From Gemmatimonadota bacterium (GTDB lineage: Bacteria > JAAXHH01): a stretch of DNA of 64,000 nucleotides. This document shows, one piece after another, positions 51,700-60,734 of this stretch (position 1 is the first letter of the stretch; each line of letters begins with the position of its first letter). The DNA is taken from the NCBI GenBank assembly GCA_026702745.1, contig JAPPBT010000025.1:62001-126000 (forward strand), in the 5' to 3' direction. The translations under genes were made by a program, and so were the position numbers. The notes beneath the pieces are model-generated. The model worked only from the letters and a program-made list of their open reading frames with translations, was not told the DNA's origin and ran no database searches.

Positions 51700-52524
51700 T
51701 TGGCTGCGGAAACCGATATCCCCCGTGACGCGCTGACCGGTATCCGACACGTCATCGCCGTGGCCAGCGGCAAGGGCGGCGTGGGCAAGTCGACGGTAAG
51801 CGTCAACCTGTCCCTCGCCCTCGCGGAAGCCGGCCATGCGGTGGGCCTGCTCGACGCGGATATTTACGGCCCGAACGTGCCCCAGATGATGGGCGTTTCC
51901 GGGTCCCTCGAGAAAGATCCTTCCGGCAGCATCCAACCCGTTGTAAATCATGGTATCCGGCTGGTCTCCGTCGGTTTCGTCGCGGGGCCGTCTGACGCGG
52001 TGATCTACCGGGGCCCCCTGGTCGGCAAGATGGTGAAGAGTTTCCTCGGGAACGTTTCATGGGGGGAACTGGACTACCTGGTGGTCGATCTGCCGCCCGG
52101 CACCGGCGACGCGTCGCTGACCCTAGCCCAGTCGGTCGAACTCACCGGGGCCGTCATCGTCACGACCCCCCAGCAGGTCGCCCTGTCTGACGTGCGCAAG
52201 GCGATTGCCATGTTCCAGCGGTTGCGGGTCCCCGTCCTGGGCATCGTCGAAAACATGAGTTATTTTCTTAACGCCGCGACGGGTGAACGGACCCACATCT
52301 TCGGCCGGGGCGGCGGCGGTGCGTTGGCCGATGAACTGGGCCTGCCCTTTCTGGGTGAGATTCCCCTCTCGCCGGCCGTCTGCGCGGGAGGAGACGCAGG
52401 AAAACCCATCTTCCTCGAGCCCGGGAACACCGTCGAAACTGCGGCGTTCAAGGGTGTCCGGGCGGCCGTCGAGGCCGAGATCGAGAACCAGCCGGCGCCA
52501 TTGCCCGGTCCGGTCCGGACCTGA
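51700..52524 (+). CDS. Mrp/NBP35-family P-loop ATPase (Fe-S carrier), CxxC absent
   Basis: 274 residues, TTG start. SGKGGVGKSTVSVNL Walker A (about 24), DADIYGPNVPQMMG and VVDLPPGTGD are diagnostic of Mrp (ApbC). The N-terminal MIP18 domain of longer Mrp proteins is missing. The C-terminal CPxCG that bridges the shared [4Fe-4S] cluster in many members is replaced by FLNAATG in ENMSYFLNAATGERTHIFG. Similar losses are known in Bacteroidota-type Mrp. The stop overlaps the next ATG. Confidence 0.85.
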   Translation: MAAETDIPRDALTGIRHVIAVASGKGGVGKSTVSVNLSLALAEAGHAVGLLDADIYGPNVPQMMGVSGSLEKDPSGSIQPVVNHGIRLVSVGFVAGPSDAVIYRGPLVGKMVKSFLGNVSWGELDYLVVDLPPGTGDASLTLAQSVELTGAVIVTTPQQVALSDVRKAIAMFQRLRVPVLGIVENMSYFLNAATGERTHIFGRGGGGALADELGLPFLGEIPLSPAVCAGGDAGKPIFLEPGNTVETAAFKGVRAAVEAEIENQPAPLPGPVRT

Positions 52525-53093
52525 TGCTGCGGCTTCCCCGGACCGTCTACGAAGGCATGGCCGCCCATGCCGTGGCGGAGTATCCAAAGGAGTGCTGCGG
52601 GTTCCTGACCGGTATGGGCGATCCGGGCGATCCGGGCGATCCGGGCGATCCGGGCGATCCGGGCGATCCGGGCGACCTCGCCGACCCCGCCAACCCGACG
52701 GAACCTTTCGACTCGGTCGACTCGGTAGACCCGGCATCCTGGCAGGTGCACCGGTGCAGGAACATCCAGGACGAGCTGCACGCGAAAGACCCGGCGGAAC
52801 ATCCCCGGGATGCCCGCACCGCGTACGCATTCAGCCGGGAGGACATGGAGCGGCTGTTCTTCGGGAAGTTCGACCCTCCGGGTGCGCGGGTCCAGGGATT
52901 CTATCATTCCCATCCGGACGCGCCGGCCTATTTCTCGGAGAAGGACCGGATGGACGCTCTGACCGGCTGGCTGGACCCGGAACCCGGTTACCTGGTCCTT
53001 TCCGTCACGAGGGGCGTCGTAAGCGATATCAAGATGTTCCGTTGGGTGGACGATAAGACGGGTTTCGAGGAGTTGCCCGTGGAACTGGTCTGA
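52524..53093 (+). CDS. JAMM/MPN metalloprotease with a Gly-Asp-Pro insert
   Basis: 189 residues. JAMM catalytic residues: Glu in YPKECCGFLTG (about 22) and HSHPDAPAYFSEKD (about 131-144) with H-x-H and Asp for zinc. An insert of six GDP triplets (about 33-50) and an acidic linker follow the first strand, encoded by a 9 bp DNA repeat. JAMM peptidases of this type often process ubiquitin-like sulfur carriers (CysO/ThiS-type) or act in Fe-S/cofactor sulfur mobilisation. No sulfur-carrier gene is adjacent. It follows Mrp with overlap. Confidence 0.82.
   Translation: MLRLPRTVYEGMAAHAVAEYPKECCGFLTGMGDPGDPGDPGDPGDPGDPGDLADPANPTEPFDSVDSVDPASWQVHRCRNIQDELHAKDPAEHPRDARTAYAFSREDMERLFFGKFDPPGARVQGFYHSHPDAPAYFSEKDRMDALTGWLDPEPGYLVLSVTRGVVSDIKMFRWVDDKTGFEELPVELV
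52620..52673. repeat. 9 bp x6 tandem repeat
   Basis: GATCCGGGC repeats six times head to tail, encoding Gly-Asp-Pro triplets in the JAMM protease. Confidence 0.95.
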
Positions 53094-53114
53094 TACTTTA
53101 GTGGAGATGTGCGC

Positions 53115-54224
53115 ATGAAAGAAGTTTTCGACGAGGTCGTGAACGTCCTGTCGCGAGGTGAGAAGGCGGCGCTTTCCACCATCGTGTCGAGCAAGGGATC
53201 GCTGCCGATGAGCAAGAAGGCGAAAATGCTCGTCAAGGGCGACGGTTCGTTCACCGGCACGGTGGGCGGCGGCTGCCTGGAAGCCGACGTGTGGGCCGAG
53301 GCCCGCGAAGTCATGGACCGCTCCGCTCCCAGGTTGCAGCACTTCATCCTGACCGAGAAGCACGCCGGCGATGAGGGATTGAACTGCGGCGGCAACGTGG
53401 AGATCTTCACGGAGCCGATCCGGACGGGCCCCATGCAGGAGATCTTCGAGGCGATCCGCGGGCTTCACGACGCGCGGCGCATCGGACTCCTGGCCACGCT
53501 GGTGTCGGGCCGGGCCGGAACGGAAGCCGGCAAGATGCTGATCACGGATGCCGGCGAGACCGTCGGCACGCTCGGAGACCCCGTCCTGGACGACCGGATC
53601 CGGCTGGATTCGGATCTGGAAATCACTGAGAACCTGTTGCGGGTGGTCACGTTGGAGCACGAAGGCGTGGAGACCCGGATCTTCCTGGAGTCCATCTGGC
53701 CTGCGCCGCAGCTGTTCCTTTTCGGCGGCGGCCATGTCGCCAGGGCCATTGCCCGGATCGCCGATACCGTCGGGTTCCGCATCATCGTAGTAGACGACCG
53801 GCCGGCCTTCGCGAACCACGAGCGGTTCCCCGAAGCCGACGAGGTGGTCGTGGACGCCTTCGACGAGGTCGTGGGCAAGCTGCCCATCGACGGCTCGTCC
53901 TACCTGGTCGCGGTGACCCGCGGACACCAGTGGGACCAGCCCGTCATCGAGCAGGCGGTTTGGACCGGCGCCGCCTACGTCGGCATGATCGGCAGTCGGC
54001 GCAAGATCGCCCTGATGTGGAAGAACCTGGAGAAAAAAGGCGTGCCCCGGCACCTGCTCGACCAGGTGCACGCGCCGATCGGCAAGGAAATCGGCGCCGA
54101 TACCCCCGAAGAGATCGCCGTCAGTATCATGGCCGAGTTGATCGAATTCCGGCGGTCCGGCGGAAAGCCGGCCCACCTGGTTTCCACGGTGAAGGACGCG
54201 GCCGGTACGGCGGGTGCGGGCTGA
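53115..54224 (+). CDS. XdhC/CoxI-family protein
   Basis: 369 residues from the ATG at 53115, with GGAG eight bases upstream. The N-terminal XdhC_CoxI domain (EVVNVLSRGEKAALSTIVSSKG, then TGTVGGGCLEADV) and a C-terminal Rossmann XdhC_C domain (LFLFGGGHVARAIARIAD, then MIGSRRKIALMWKNL). The family sulfurates and inserts molybdenum cofactor into xanthine dehydrogenase-type enzymes. No xanthine/CO dehydrogenase subunit lies in the window. Confidence 0.9.
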   Translation: MKEVFDEVVNVLSRGEKAALSTIVSSKGSLPMSKKAKMLVKGDGSFTGTVGGGCLEADVWAEAREVMDRSAPRLQHFILTEKHAGDEGLNCGGNVEIFTEPIRTGPMQEIFEAIRGLHDARRIGLLATLVSGRAGTEAGKMLITDAGETVGTLGDPVLDDRIRLDSDLEITENLLRVVTLEHEGVETRIFLESIWPAPQLFLFGGGHVARAIARIADTVGFRIIVVDDRPAFANHERFPEADEVVVDAFDEVVGKLPIDGSSYLVAVTRGHQWDQPVIEQAVWTGAAYVGMIGSRRKIALMWKNLEKKGVPRHLLDQVHAPIGKEIGADTPEEIAVSIMAELIEFRRSGGKPAHLVSTVKDAAGTAGAG

Positions 54225-54255
54225 CGAACGTGCCGCGCGCTAGCGTCCGCGCTGA

Positions 54256-55488
54256 CTAACCTTCCCCCAGCTCGCCGCGATGTTCCCCGATCTTCGTGAC
54301 CGCCCGGACGATGTCCTCCATGTCGTCCCGGCCCCCCAGCAGCACATTCTGCGAGAACCAGACCGCCTCCGAACGGCAGGCCCGTTCCGTTACCGGCAGA
54401 TGCAGCGCGTCATAGTCTACGGCAGACAACGCCGGGCTATGGTATATGCCGTAATTCCGTTCCGTAAAAACCGGTTGTTTGTACAGGGGGATGGAGTAGC
54501 CCGGACTGGCGGGGATCCCCTCGGCGCGCAGCGCCTCGATGAACCGTGTTTTCGGGACGCCTCCGAAGGATGCTTCATTGTACCTGAACATGTAGATGTG
54601 CCGCGCGTGGCGGTCGGCCTTCGCGGGCCTGGCCACCGGGACGACGCCCGGAATCGCCCCGAGGCGTTCGGTCAGGTACTCGCCGTTCGCGTGGCGCAGG
54701 TCGGCCTGGGTCTCCAGGTGATCCATCTGGTCCAGGAGCAGGGCGCCCTGTATCTCGGTCATCCGGTTATTGCCGGCCATGCGGAAGTGGTTGTAACGGG
54801 GTCCCTGTTCGGCGTGACCGCAGTCGGCGAGGGACCGCGCCGCCGCCGCCAGGCCGTCGTCGTTGGTGAGCATGATGCCCCCCTCGCCGGCGTTTAGGTT
54901 CTTGGAGGACTGAAAGCTGAAGGCGCCGATCGATCCGATGGCGCCCACGCCCCGGCCTCCCCACCGCGCGCCGTGGGCCTGTGCCGCGTCCTCGATCACC
55001 GCGAGGCCGTGGCGGCCGGCGATGTCGCCGAGCCGGTCCATGTCCGCGGGCAGACCCGCGAAATGCACCGCCACGACGGCCCGGGTCCGTGATGTGACCG
55101 CTTCCTCGACCCGATCGGGGTCCAGGTTGTAGGTAAGGGGATCGATGTCGACGAACACGGGCACGGCGTTCGACATCACGACCGAACTGGCCGATGCGAT
55201 GAACGTATAGGCCGGCACGATGACTTCGTCGCCGGGTTCGATGCCGACCGCCTGCAGCGCGAGGCAAAGGGCCGTGGTGCCGTTGCATACGGCAATGCCG
55301 TAAGCGGCGTGCTGGAAGGACGCGAAGCGCTGTTCGAGGCTGCGCACCTTCTCGCCCTGGATGCTTCCCCAACGGCCGGATCGTACGGTCTCGCCAGCGG
55401 CCCGGGCGCTCGCGTCCAGGTTCATGGGCCAGGCCGGAAAGGGTGCGGTCCGTACCGGCGCCGCGCCGTTTATCGCCAATCGGGGCAT
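54256..55488 (-). CDS. DegT/DnrJ/EryC1/StrS aminotransferase
   Basis: PLP-dependent sugar aminotransferase family, 410 residues. PLP Lys in FSFQSSKNLNAGEGG (about residue 202). VIEDAAQAHG supplies the Asp that contacts the PLP pyridine nitrogen, and NGTTALCLAL helps bind the phosphate. These enzymes transaminate keto-sugar nucleotides for surface glycans or antibiotics. No sugar-nucleotide genes surround it, so the pathway is unknown. Convergent with the XdhC-like gene. Confidence 0.9.
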   Translation of the reverse strand: MPRLAINGAAPVRTAPFPAWPMNLDASARAAGETVRSGRWGSIQGEKVRSLEQRFASFQHAAYGIAVCNGTTALCLALQAVGIEPGDEVIVPAYTFIASASSVVMSNAVPVFVDIDPLTYNLDPDRVEEAVTSRTRAVVAVHFAGLPADMDRLGDIAGRHGLAVIEDAAQAHGARWGGRGVGAIGSIGAFSFQSSKNLNAGEGGIMLTNDDGLAAAARSLADCGHAEQGPRYNHFRMAGNNRMTEIQGALLLDQMDHLETQADLRHANGEYLTERLGAIPGVVPVARPAKADRHARHIYMFRYNEASFGGVPKTRFIEALRAEGIPASPGYSIPLYKQPVFTERNYGIYHSPALSAVDYDALHLPVTERACRSEAVWFSQNVLLGGRDDMEDIVRAVTKIGEHRGELGEG

Positions 55489-55518
55489 CTCATTCTCCTG
55501 TGCATTACGCTCGTGTTA

Positions 55519-56430
55519 TCAGTTGAAGAGGGCGTCCACGAAGGCCGGTGGGTCGAAGTCCTGCAGGTCCTCGATGCTTTCGCCCACGCCGATGAGTTTG
55601 ACGGGGATCCCCAGCTGCACGCCGATGGCGAACACGATGCCGCCCCGGGCGGTCCCGTCCAGCTTCGTCAGCGCGATGCCCGTCAGGCCGCCCAGGGCTT
55701 CGCTGAAGACGCGGGCCTGGGAAAGGGCGTTCTGGCCCGTGGTCCCGTCGAGCACGAGCAGCACCTCGTGGGGTGCGCCGTCCATCTGCTTGCCCGCGGT
55801 GCGCTTGATCTTCTTCAGTTCCTCCATCAGGTTGTCCCTGGTGTGCAGCCGGCCCGCCGTGTCGATGAGGACCACGTCCGCATCCCGGGCGGCAGCGGCC
55901 TCCATGGCGTCGTAGACCACGGCCGAAGGATCGGACCCGTGCTGGTGCCGGATGAAGTCCGCCTCCGCGCGGCGCGCCCAGACTTCCAGCTGGTCGATGG
56001 CCGCCGCCCGAAAGGTATCGGCCGCGGCGATCAGGACCTTCTTCCCTTCCCCGGCGAAACGGGCCGCCATCTTGCCCGCGGTCGTGGTCTTGCCCGAACC
56101 GTTGACCCCGACGATCATGATGACCCGGGGCCGCTGGTCCGATTCGGGGTCCGGCACATCGCCCAGAATGTCCGTCATCTCTTCGCGGAGCAGACCCATG
56201 AGGTCATCGGGATTCCGGGTTCGGCGGTCGACCGCGCGATCCCGCAGTCCGTCGATGATCCGCAGGGTCGTTTCCACGCCCACGTCGGTCTGCAGCAGGA
56301 TGCCTTCGATTTCCTCCAGCAGGTCCTCGTCGATCCGGTCATACCGGCCCACGGCCTGGTGGATCCTTCGCGCCAGCCCGTCCCGCGTCTTGGCGAGTCC
56401 GTCTCTCAGTCTGCGTACGACACCCAGCAT
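55519..56430 (-). CDS. ftsY: signal recognition particle receptor FtsY
   Basis: 303 residues from the ATG at 56430 (MLGVVRRLRDGLAKTR), with GGAG eight bases upstream. The frame to 56523 would add a Pro/Arg-rich stretch and is rejected. An NG GTPase: N-domain helices, G1 GVNGSGKTTTAGKMA, LIAAADTFRAAAIDQLEVW, DTAGRLHTRDNLMEEL and TKLDGTARGG. A long acidic A-domain is absent, as in many bacteria. Targets SRP-ribosome complexes to the Sec translocon. Confidence 0.95.
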   Translation of the reverse strand: MLGVVRRLRDGLAKTRDGLARRIHQAVGRYDRIDEDLLEEIEGILLQTDVGVETTLRIIDGLRDRAVDRRTRNPDDLMGLLREEMTDILGDVPDPESDQRPRVIMIVGVNGSGKTTTAGKMAARFAGEGKKVLIAAADTFRAAAIDQLEVWARRAEADFIRHQHGSDPSAVVYDAMEAAAARDADVVLIDTAGRLHTRDNLMEELKKIKRTAGKQMDGAPHEVLLVLDGTTGQNALSQARVFSEALGGLTGIALTKLDGTARGGIVFAIGVQLGIPVKLIGVGESIEDLQDFDPPAFVDALFN

Positions 56431-56774
56431 GTCCCGGTCTCCGGATTCTCCTGGTGCTGACCTGATGTCCGACCGTCCGTCCGGCCGTCCAGCCGTCTGT
56501 CCGGCCAGCCGGACCGCATACAAAAAACCGGGAGAGCGATGATCGGCCTTCCCGGCTTTCGTCGAATGTCCGTCCCACGTGCATCGCGCCGTGCTTGTTC
56601 GGTCCGGTTGCAGATGGCCTCGCCCGGCCTCGCCCGGCTGCGAGTGGTCCGCTCGGCCTCGCCCGGCTGCAGATGGCCTCGCCCGGCCTCGCCCGGCTGC
56701 GAGTGGTCCGCCCGGCCTCGCCCGGCTGCGAGTGGTCCGCCCGGCCTCGCCCGACCGCGCCTGGTCCCGCTTGT
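56431..56774. repeat. 344 bp gene-free region with 29-30 bp minisatellite between ftsY and trxA
   Basis: 56610-56756 holds tandem copies of two related units, A (30 bp, GCAGATGGCCTCGCCCGGCC...) and B (29 bp, GCGAGTGGTCCGCTCGGCCT...), in order A B A B B plus a degenerate partial unit. No convincing gene is seen; ORFs crossing the region are repeat translations. Confidence 0.85.
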
Positions 56775-57098
56775 CTACAGGTGGCCGTCGATCTTTTCGG
56801 CGAGTTGCTGCTTGGGGAGCGCACCGATGATCCGGTCCACCTCGGCGCCGTCCTTGAAGATCAGGAGGCTAGGGATGCTCCGAATGCCGAAACGGGTGGC
56901 CGCTTCCCGGTTCTCGTCCACGTCGACCTTGACGACCTTCAGGCGTCCGTCGTAATCGCCCGCGAGTTCCACCAGCGTGGGGGCGACGGCCTTGCAGGGT
57001 CCGCACCACTCCGCCCAGAAGTCGACCAGTACGGGCGTGCTGCTGTTAATGACCTCGGTTTCGAATTGATCGTCCGTAATCGCTGTTGGCTGTCCCAC
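56775..57098 (-). CDS. trxA: thioredoxin
   Basis: 107 residues from GTG at 57098, with AAAGGAG eight bases upstream. WAEWCGPCKAVAPTL carries the WCGPC redox active site and SIPSLLIFKDG the cis-Pro loop. The frame open to 57173 would add an unlikely leader containing the -35 box. Confidence 0.94.
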   Translation of the reverse strand: MGQPTAITDDQFETEVINSSTPVLVDFWAEWCGPCKAVAPTLVELAGDYDGRLKVVKVDVDENREAATRFGIRSIPSLLIFKDGAEVDRIIGALPKQQLAEKIDGHL

Positions 57099-57144
57099 TA
57101 TCGATGCTCCTTTCACGTTGATGTATGTAAATCGCTCCCAGCCA

Positions 57145-57173
57145 AATACGGTGTTTAACGGGCGAATTGTCAA
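57145..57173 (-). promoter_or_regulatory. candidate trxA promoter
   Basis: Minus-strand TTGACA (57168-57173), 17 bases, CGTATT (57145-57150, three of six). It is preceded by AAAATGC, resembling the AAAACAC upstream element at other promoters here. The -10 is weak. Confidence 0.35.
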
Positions 57174-57204
57174 GCATTTTCGCAGGGCGAATCACCGGAG
57201 AGGA

Positions 57205-58800
57205 TCAGGCGTATTCGTCCAGGCCGTAGTCCCGGATCTTGCGGTAGATGGACCGTTCGCTGATGCCGAGTTCCCGGGCGGCCCTGCCCCGGTGTCCTCC
57301 GTTTCGCTCGAGGGCTCGGCGTATGGCCTCCCGCTCCCAGTCTTCCATGGAGCGCAACCGATCCAGTCCGTCATCGGCCGGTACAACCTCAGCCGGCCGA
57401 TCGACACCCGGCCCGGTTCCTTCGAGGGACGGCTCGAAGTACTGTGCCGCTTCCGACGGGGGCGTTTCGAGGTCCTGCTCCGCGGTTGCGGGGGGCGGCA
57501 GCTGAATACGGTCACGTAGCGGTTCGGGGTCCCGGCCGAGGGCCGTGGTGATCTTGGCCGGGAGTTCGTGGATGGCGGTCAGGATCTGCCAGAGGATCTT
57601 GTAGAACATCTCGCGGTCCATGTCCTGCGGGTCGCGATTCTGCGGGACCGGCAGCGCCCGGTTCGCCATGGGCGGCGTATAGATGCTGTCCGGCAGGTCT
57701 TCCGCGTCGATCCGGGCCTTGCCGGAAGTCACCACCAGCGATTCGACGAGGTGACGAAGTTCCCGTATGTTGCCCGGCCACTCGTAGTCGGTGAGGGCCG
57801 CCAGGGCTTCCTCCGTGAAGACGGGAGGCGGCGCGCCGGGCTTCCCTGGGGCGTGCCGTATGAAGTGGCTGATCAGCCTGGGGATGTCGTCGCGGCGCTC
57901 GCGCAGGGCGGGCAGGTGGATATGCACGGCGTTGAGCCGGTAGTACAGGTCCTGGCGGAACGTACCGTCGTGGATGTCCCCGGAGAGGTCCCGGTTGGTG
58001 GACGCGATGAGGCGGACGTCGGTCTTCACCGGCGTCGAGCCGCCGACGCGGATGAACTCCTGCTGCTCCAGGACGCGCAGCAGTTTTACCTGGGTCGAAC
58101 GGGGCATGTCGCCGATTTCATCGAGGAGCAGCGTGCCGCCGTTCGCCTGTTCGAAGTACCCTTTCCGCTGTCCCTTGGCGTCCGTGAAGGCGCCTTTTTC
58201 GTGACCGAACAGTTCGCTTTCCAATACCCCTTCGGCAATGGCGCCGCAGTTGATGGGAATGAAAGGACCGTCGCGCCGGTCGCTGAAATGGTGGATCGCC
58301 CGGGCGAATCCCTCCTTGCCGGTACCGCTTTCTCCCGTGAGCAGGACCTGGATACCCGTGGGCGCCACCTGGAGCACCGATTCCATGGCCGCGATGAAGC
58401 GCTCGTCCCTTCCCAGGAGCTGGAACCGCTGTTGGAACTCCCGCCGGAGGTCCAGCATGCGCATTTTCGTAAGCAGTTCCTCGGCGTCGACGGGCTTCTC
58501 GATGAAGTCGCTGACGTCTAATTGGCGGTACTGCCGGGGTGGTTCGTGCTGCCGGGTGGTGACCATGATGTCGGTGTCGGGGTGCTTCGCCGACAGGGTG
58601 CGTATCAGTTGCTCCGGATCGGCGTCGCTCAGGGCGAGATCGACGACGACGACATCCGGCGGGTCCGTCCTCGCCGCGCGCAACGCTTCCGCCGCGGCGG
58701 CGGTCTCCAGCACGTCGTAACCCGCATTCCGCAGGATGCCCGCCGCGTGACGCCGGCTGTCCGTTTCGCCGTCGACGATCAGTATCGACCGACCTTCCAA
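57205..58800 (-). CDS. NtrC-like response regulator (receiver + AAA+ + Fis HTH), variant GAFTDA loop
   Basis: 531 residues. Receiver domain (about 1-115; phospho-Asp in VVVVDLALSDAD and Lys in EKPVD), AAA+ domain with Walker A GESGTGKEGFARAI, the sigma54-contact loop reading GAFTDA instead of GAFTGA, and Walker B GGTLLLDEIGD. The Fis-type HTH ends the protein (GHRGRAARELGISERSIYRKI). No histidine kinase is adjacent. GAFTGA variants can lose sigma54 contact, so this may act on another polymerase form or have co-evolved. It lies 21 bases downstream of a paralogue. Confidence 0.88.
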   Translation of the reverse strand: MEGRSILIVDGETDSRRHAAGILRNAGYDVLETAAAAEALRAARTDPPDVVVVDLALSDADPEQLIRTLSAKHPDTDIMVTTRQHEPPRQYRQLDVSDFIEKPVDAEELLTKMRMLDLRREFQQRFQLLGRDERFIAAMESVLQVAPTGIQVLLTGESGTGKEGFARAIHHFSDRRDGPFIPINCGAIAEGVLESELFGHEKGAFTDAKGQRKGYFEQANGGTLLLDEIGDMPRSTQVKLLRVLEQQEFIRVGGSTPVKTDVRLIASTNRDLSGDIHDGTFRQDLYYRLNAVHIHLPALRERRDDIPRLISHFIRHAPGKPGAPPPVFTEEALAALTDYEWPGNIRELRHLVESLVVTSGKARIDAEDLPDSIYTPPMANRALPVPQNRDPQDMDREMFYKILWQILTAIHELPAKITTALGRDPEPLRDRIQLPPPATAEQDLETPPSEAAQYFEPSLEGTGPGVDRPAEVVPADDGLDRLRSMEDWEREAIRRALERNGGHRGRAARELGISERSIYRKIRDYGLDEYA

Positions 58801-58821
58801 ACCGGAACTCCTTGGCTGACG

Positions 58822-60495
58822 CTACTCCAGGTGATAGGCTTTTATCTTCCGAAACAGGGTGCGCTGGCCGATCCGCAGGACCCGAGCGGTCCGCGCCTTG
58901 TTCCGCCCACAGGCGGCAAGGGTCGCGGCGATCAGTCTCCGTTCGCCTTCCTTCATCGACATGCCCACCCGTATGTCCACCCCGTCTTCGTCCTCGCCGT
59001 CCGCCTCGGCATGGCCGGACCGTTCGGGCAGGAATTCCGCGGGGATGTCCTCCACGTCCAGACCGTCTCCGTCGGCGAGCAATACCATGGTTTCCAGGCA
59101 GCGTCGCAGCGACGCGCCGTCCATCGACCCGCCGACTTCGGCCAGTACGGCCAGGGCCCGATCGGTGATGGACCGGACGGGCACGTGGCGCTGTTCGGCG
59201 ATTTTGCCGGCCAGGTAACGGATGAAGTCCGGCGACAGGTCGTCCGGCCGGTCCGGCCGGTCCAGACGGTCCGGACCATTGTTCAGCGGGACCGCCGTTG
59301 ATGCCGGCCGGGTATGCCTTATGAATTCCGGGACGTCCGCCACGGTCAGGGTCTTCCCCGTTCCCATGACGATCATGCCCTCGATGCAGTTCTCCAGCTG
59401 GCGCACGTTCCCGGGCCAGTGATAGGTGGAAAGCAGTTCCAGGGCCGGCGGGTCGATGCGCTCGATCGGCTTCTTCTCCCGGTCGCCGAACCGGCGGATG
59501 CAGTGGTCGATCAGCAGCGGGAGATCCTCTTTCCGTTCCCGCAGGGGTGGCAGGGAAAGGGTCACCACGCGCAGCCGGTAATAAAGATCCTCCCGGAAGC
59601 GTCCGTTTTCGATCTCGGCTTCGAGGTCGCGGTTCGTCGCCGCGATGACCCGGGTGTCCGTCTGCAGCCAGTTCCCGCTGCCCACCCGCTGGAACTTGCG
59701 TTCCTGGAGGACGCGCAGCAACTTCACCTGGGTGGAAGGCGAGAGTTCGCCCACCTCGTCGAGGAAGAGCGTGCCCCCGTCGGCCAGTTCGAACCGGCCC
59801 TTGTAGGTCTTGACCGCGTTCGTGAAGGCGCCTTTCTCGTGGCCGAAGAGTTCGCTCTCGATCACCCCTTCCGACAGGGCGTTGCAGAAGACGGGCACGA
59901 AGGACCTGTTCCTCCGGGTACTCGCGCGGTGGAGGGCGTGGGCCACCAGCTCCTTGCCCGTACCGCTCTCGCCGAAGATGAGTACCGTGGACTGGGTATC
60001 GGCGATCTGGAGGATCTGCTCCCGGATGCGCTGCATGGACGCGGACCGCCCCACGATGTTCTCGAATCCGTACCGGGTGTCGAGCTGGTGCATCAGCTCC
60101 TGGTTTTCCTGCACGATGCGCTGGCGGTCCAGGATCTTCTCGATTTCCGCCGCGAGCTTCTCCACGTACACGGGTTTTTCGAGTACGTCGTACGCCCCCT
60201 CCTTCATGGCGGCCACAGCCAGGCCCATGGAGCCGGGATCCGTCATCAGGATGACGCCCACTTCGGGATTCCTGCCCAGGGCGACGCCCATCAGGCGCAG
60301 TCCGTCTATACCGGGGGCATCCAGGTCCGAGATGATGATGCTTGGAGATTCTGCCGCGAGGACGTTGAGCGCCTGGTCGCTGTTCTCCACGGCGATCACG
60401 CGGTGATCCCGCTGGGTGAGGCCGTAGTGTTTCTCGTCCCGGCCGCGGGAGGAACCTTCTACCAGCAGGATGACCGATTCTGTCGGACTGTTCAT
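58822..60495 (-). CDS. NtrC-like response regulator paralogue, variant GAFTNA loop
   Basis: 557 residues. Receiver (about 1-125, phospho-Asp in IIISDLDAPG, Lys in EKPVYVEKLA), AAA+ with GESGTGKELVAHAL, the GAFTNA loop, GGTLFLDEVGELSPSTQVKLLRVL and a C-terminal Fis-like HTH (NKARTARVLRIGQRTLFRKIKAYHLE). An inserted DRLDRPDRPDD repeat occurs between AAA+ and HTH. It precedes the other regulator in a probable two-gene operon. No ribosome site is obvious before the ATG at 60495. Confidence 0.88.
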   Translation of the reverse strand: MNSPTESVILLVEGSSRGRDEKHYGLTQRDHRVIAVENSDQALNVLAAESPSIIISDLDAPGIDGLRLMGVALGRNPEVGVILMTDPGSMGLAVAAMKEGAYDVLEKPVYVEKLAAEIEKILDRQRIVQENQELMHQLDTRYGFENIVGRSASMQRIREQILQIADTQSTVLIFGESGTGKELVAHALHRASTRRNRSFVPVFCNALSEGVIESELFGHEKGAFTNAVKTYKGRFELADGGTLFLDEVGELSPSTQVKLLRVLQERKFQRVGSGNWLQTDTRVIAATNRDLEAEIENGRFREDLYYRLRVVTLSLPPLRERKEDLPLLIDHCIRRFGDREKKPIERIDPPALELLSTYHWPGNVRQLENCIEGMIVMGTGKTLTVADVPEFIRHTRPASTAVPLNNGPDRLDRPDRPDDLSPDFIRYLAGKIAEQRHVPVRSITDRALAVLAEVGGSMDGASLRRCLETMVLLADGDGLDVEDIPAEFLPERSGHAEADGEDEDGVDIRVGMSMKEGERRLIAATLAACGRNKARTARVLRIGQRTLFRKIKAYHLE

Positions 60496-60734
60496 GGCAT
60501 GCGGGTCGGGAGGCAGGGTCAGGTTGACGGGGCTTCAAGCCTGGCGGCCGATTCCGATCTTCCGGTTCGGCGTCCACTCGAAATTACGCCAGGACCCGGT
60601 TGCTGTCAAACGTTAAACCGGGCAAACGGGCGGCCTGGAGCACCCGTCGCAGCGGCCCGGCGTGGACTGCCGCCGCACCCTGGGCACCGGCTGCTGCGCC
60701 TTGAAGAGGCGCTGCGTTGCGCCGCACGGAGGCG

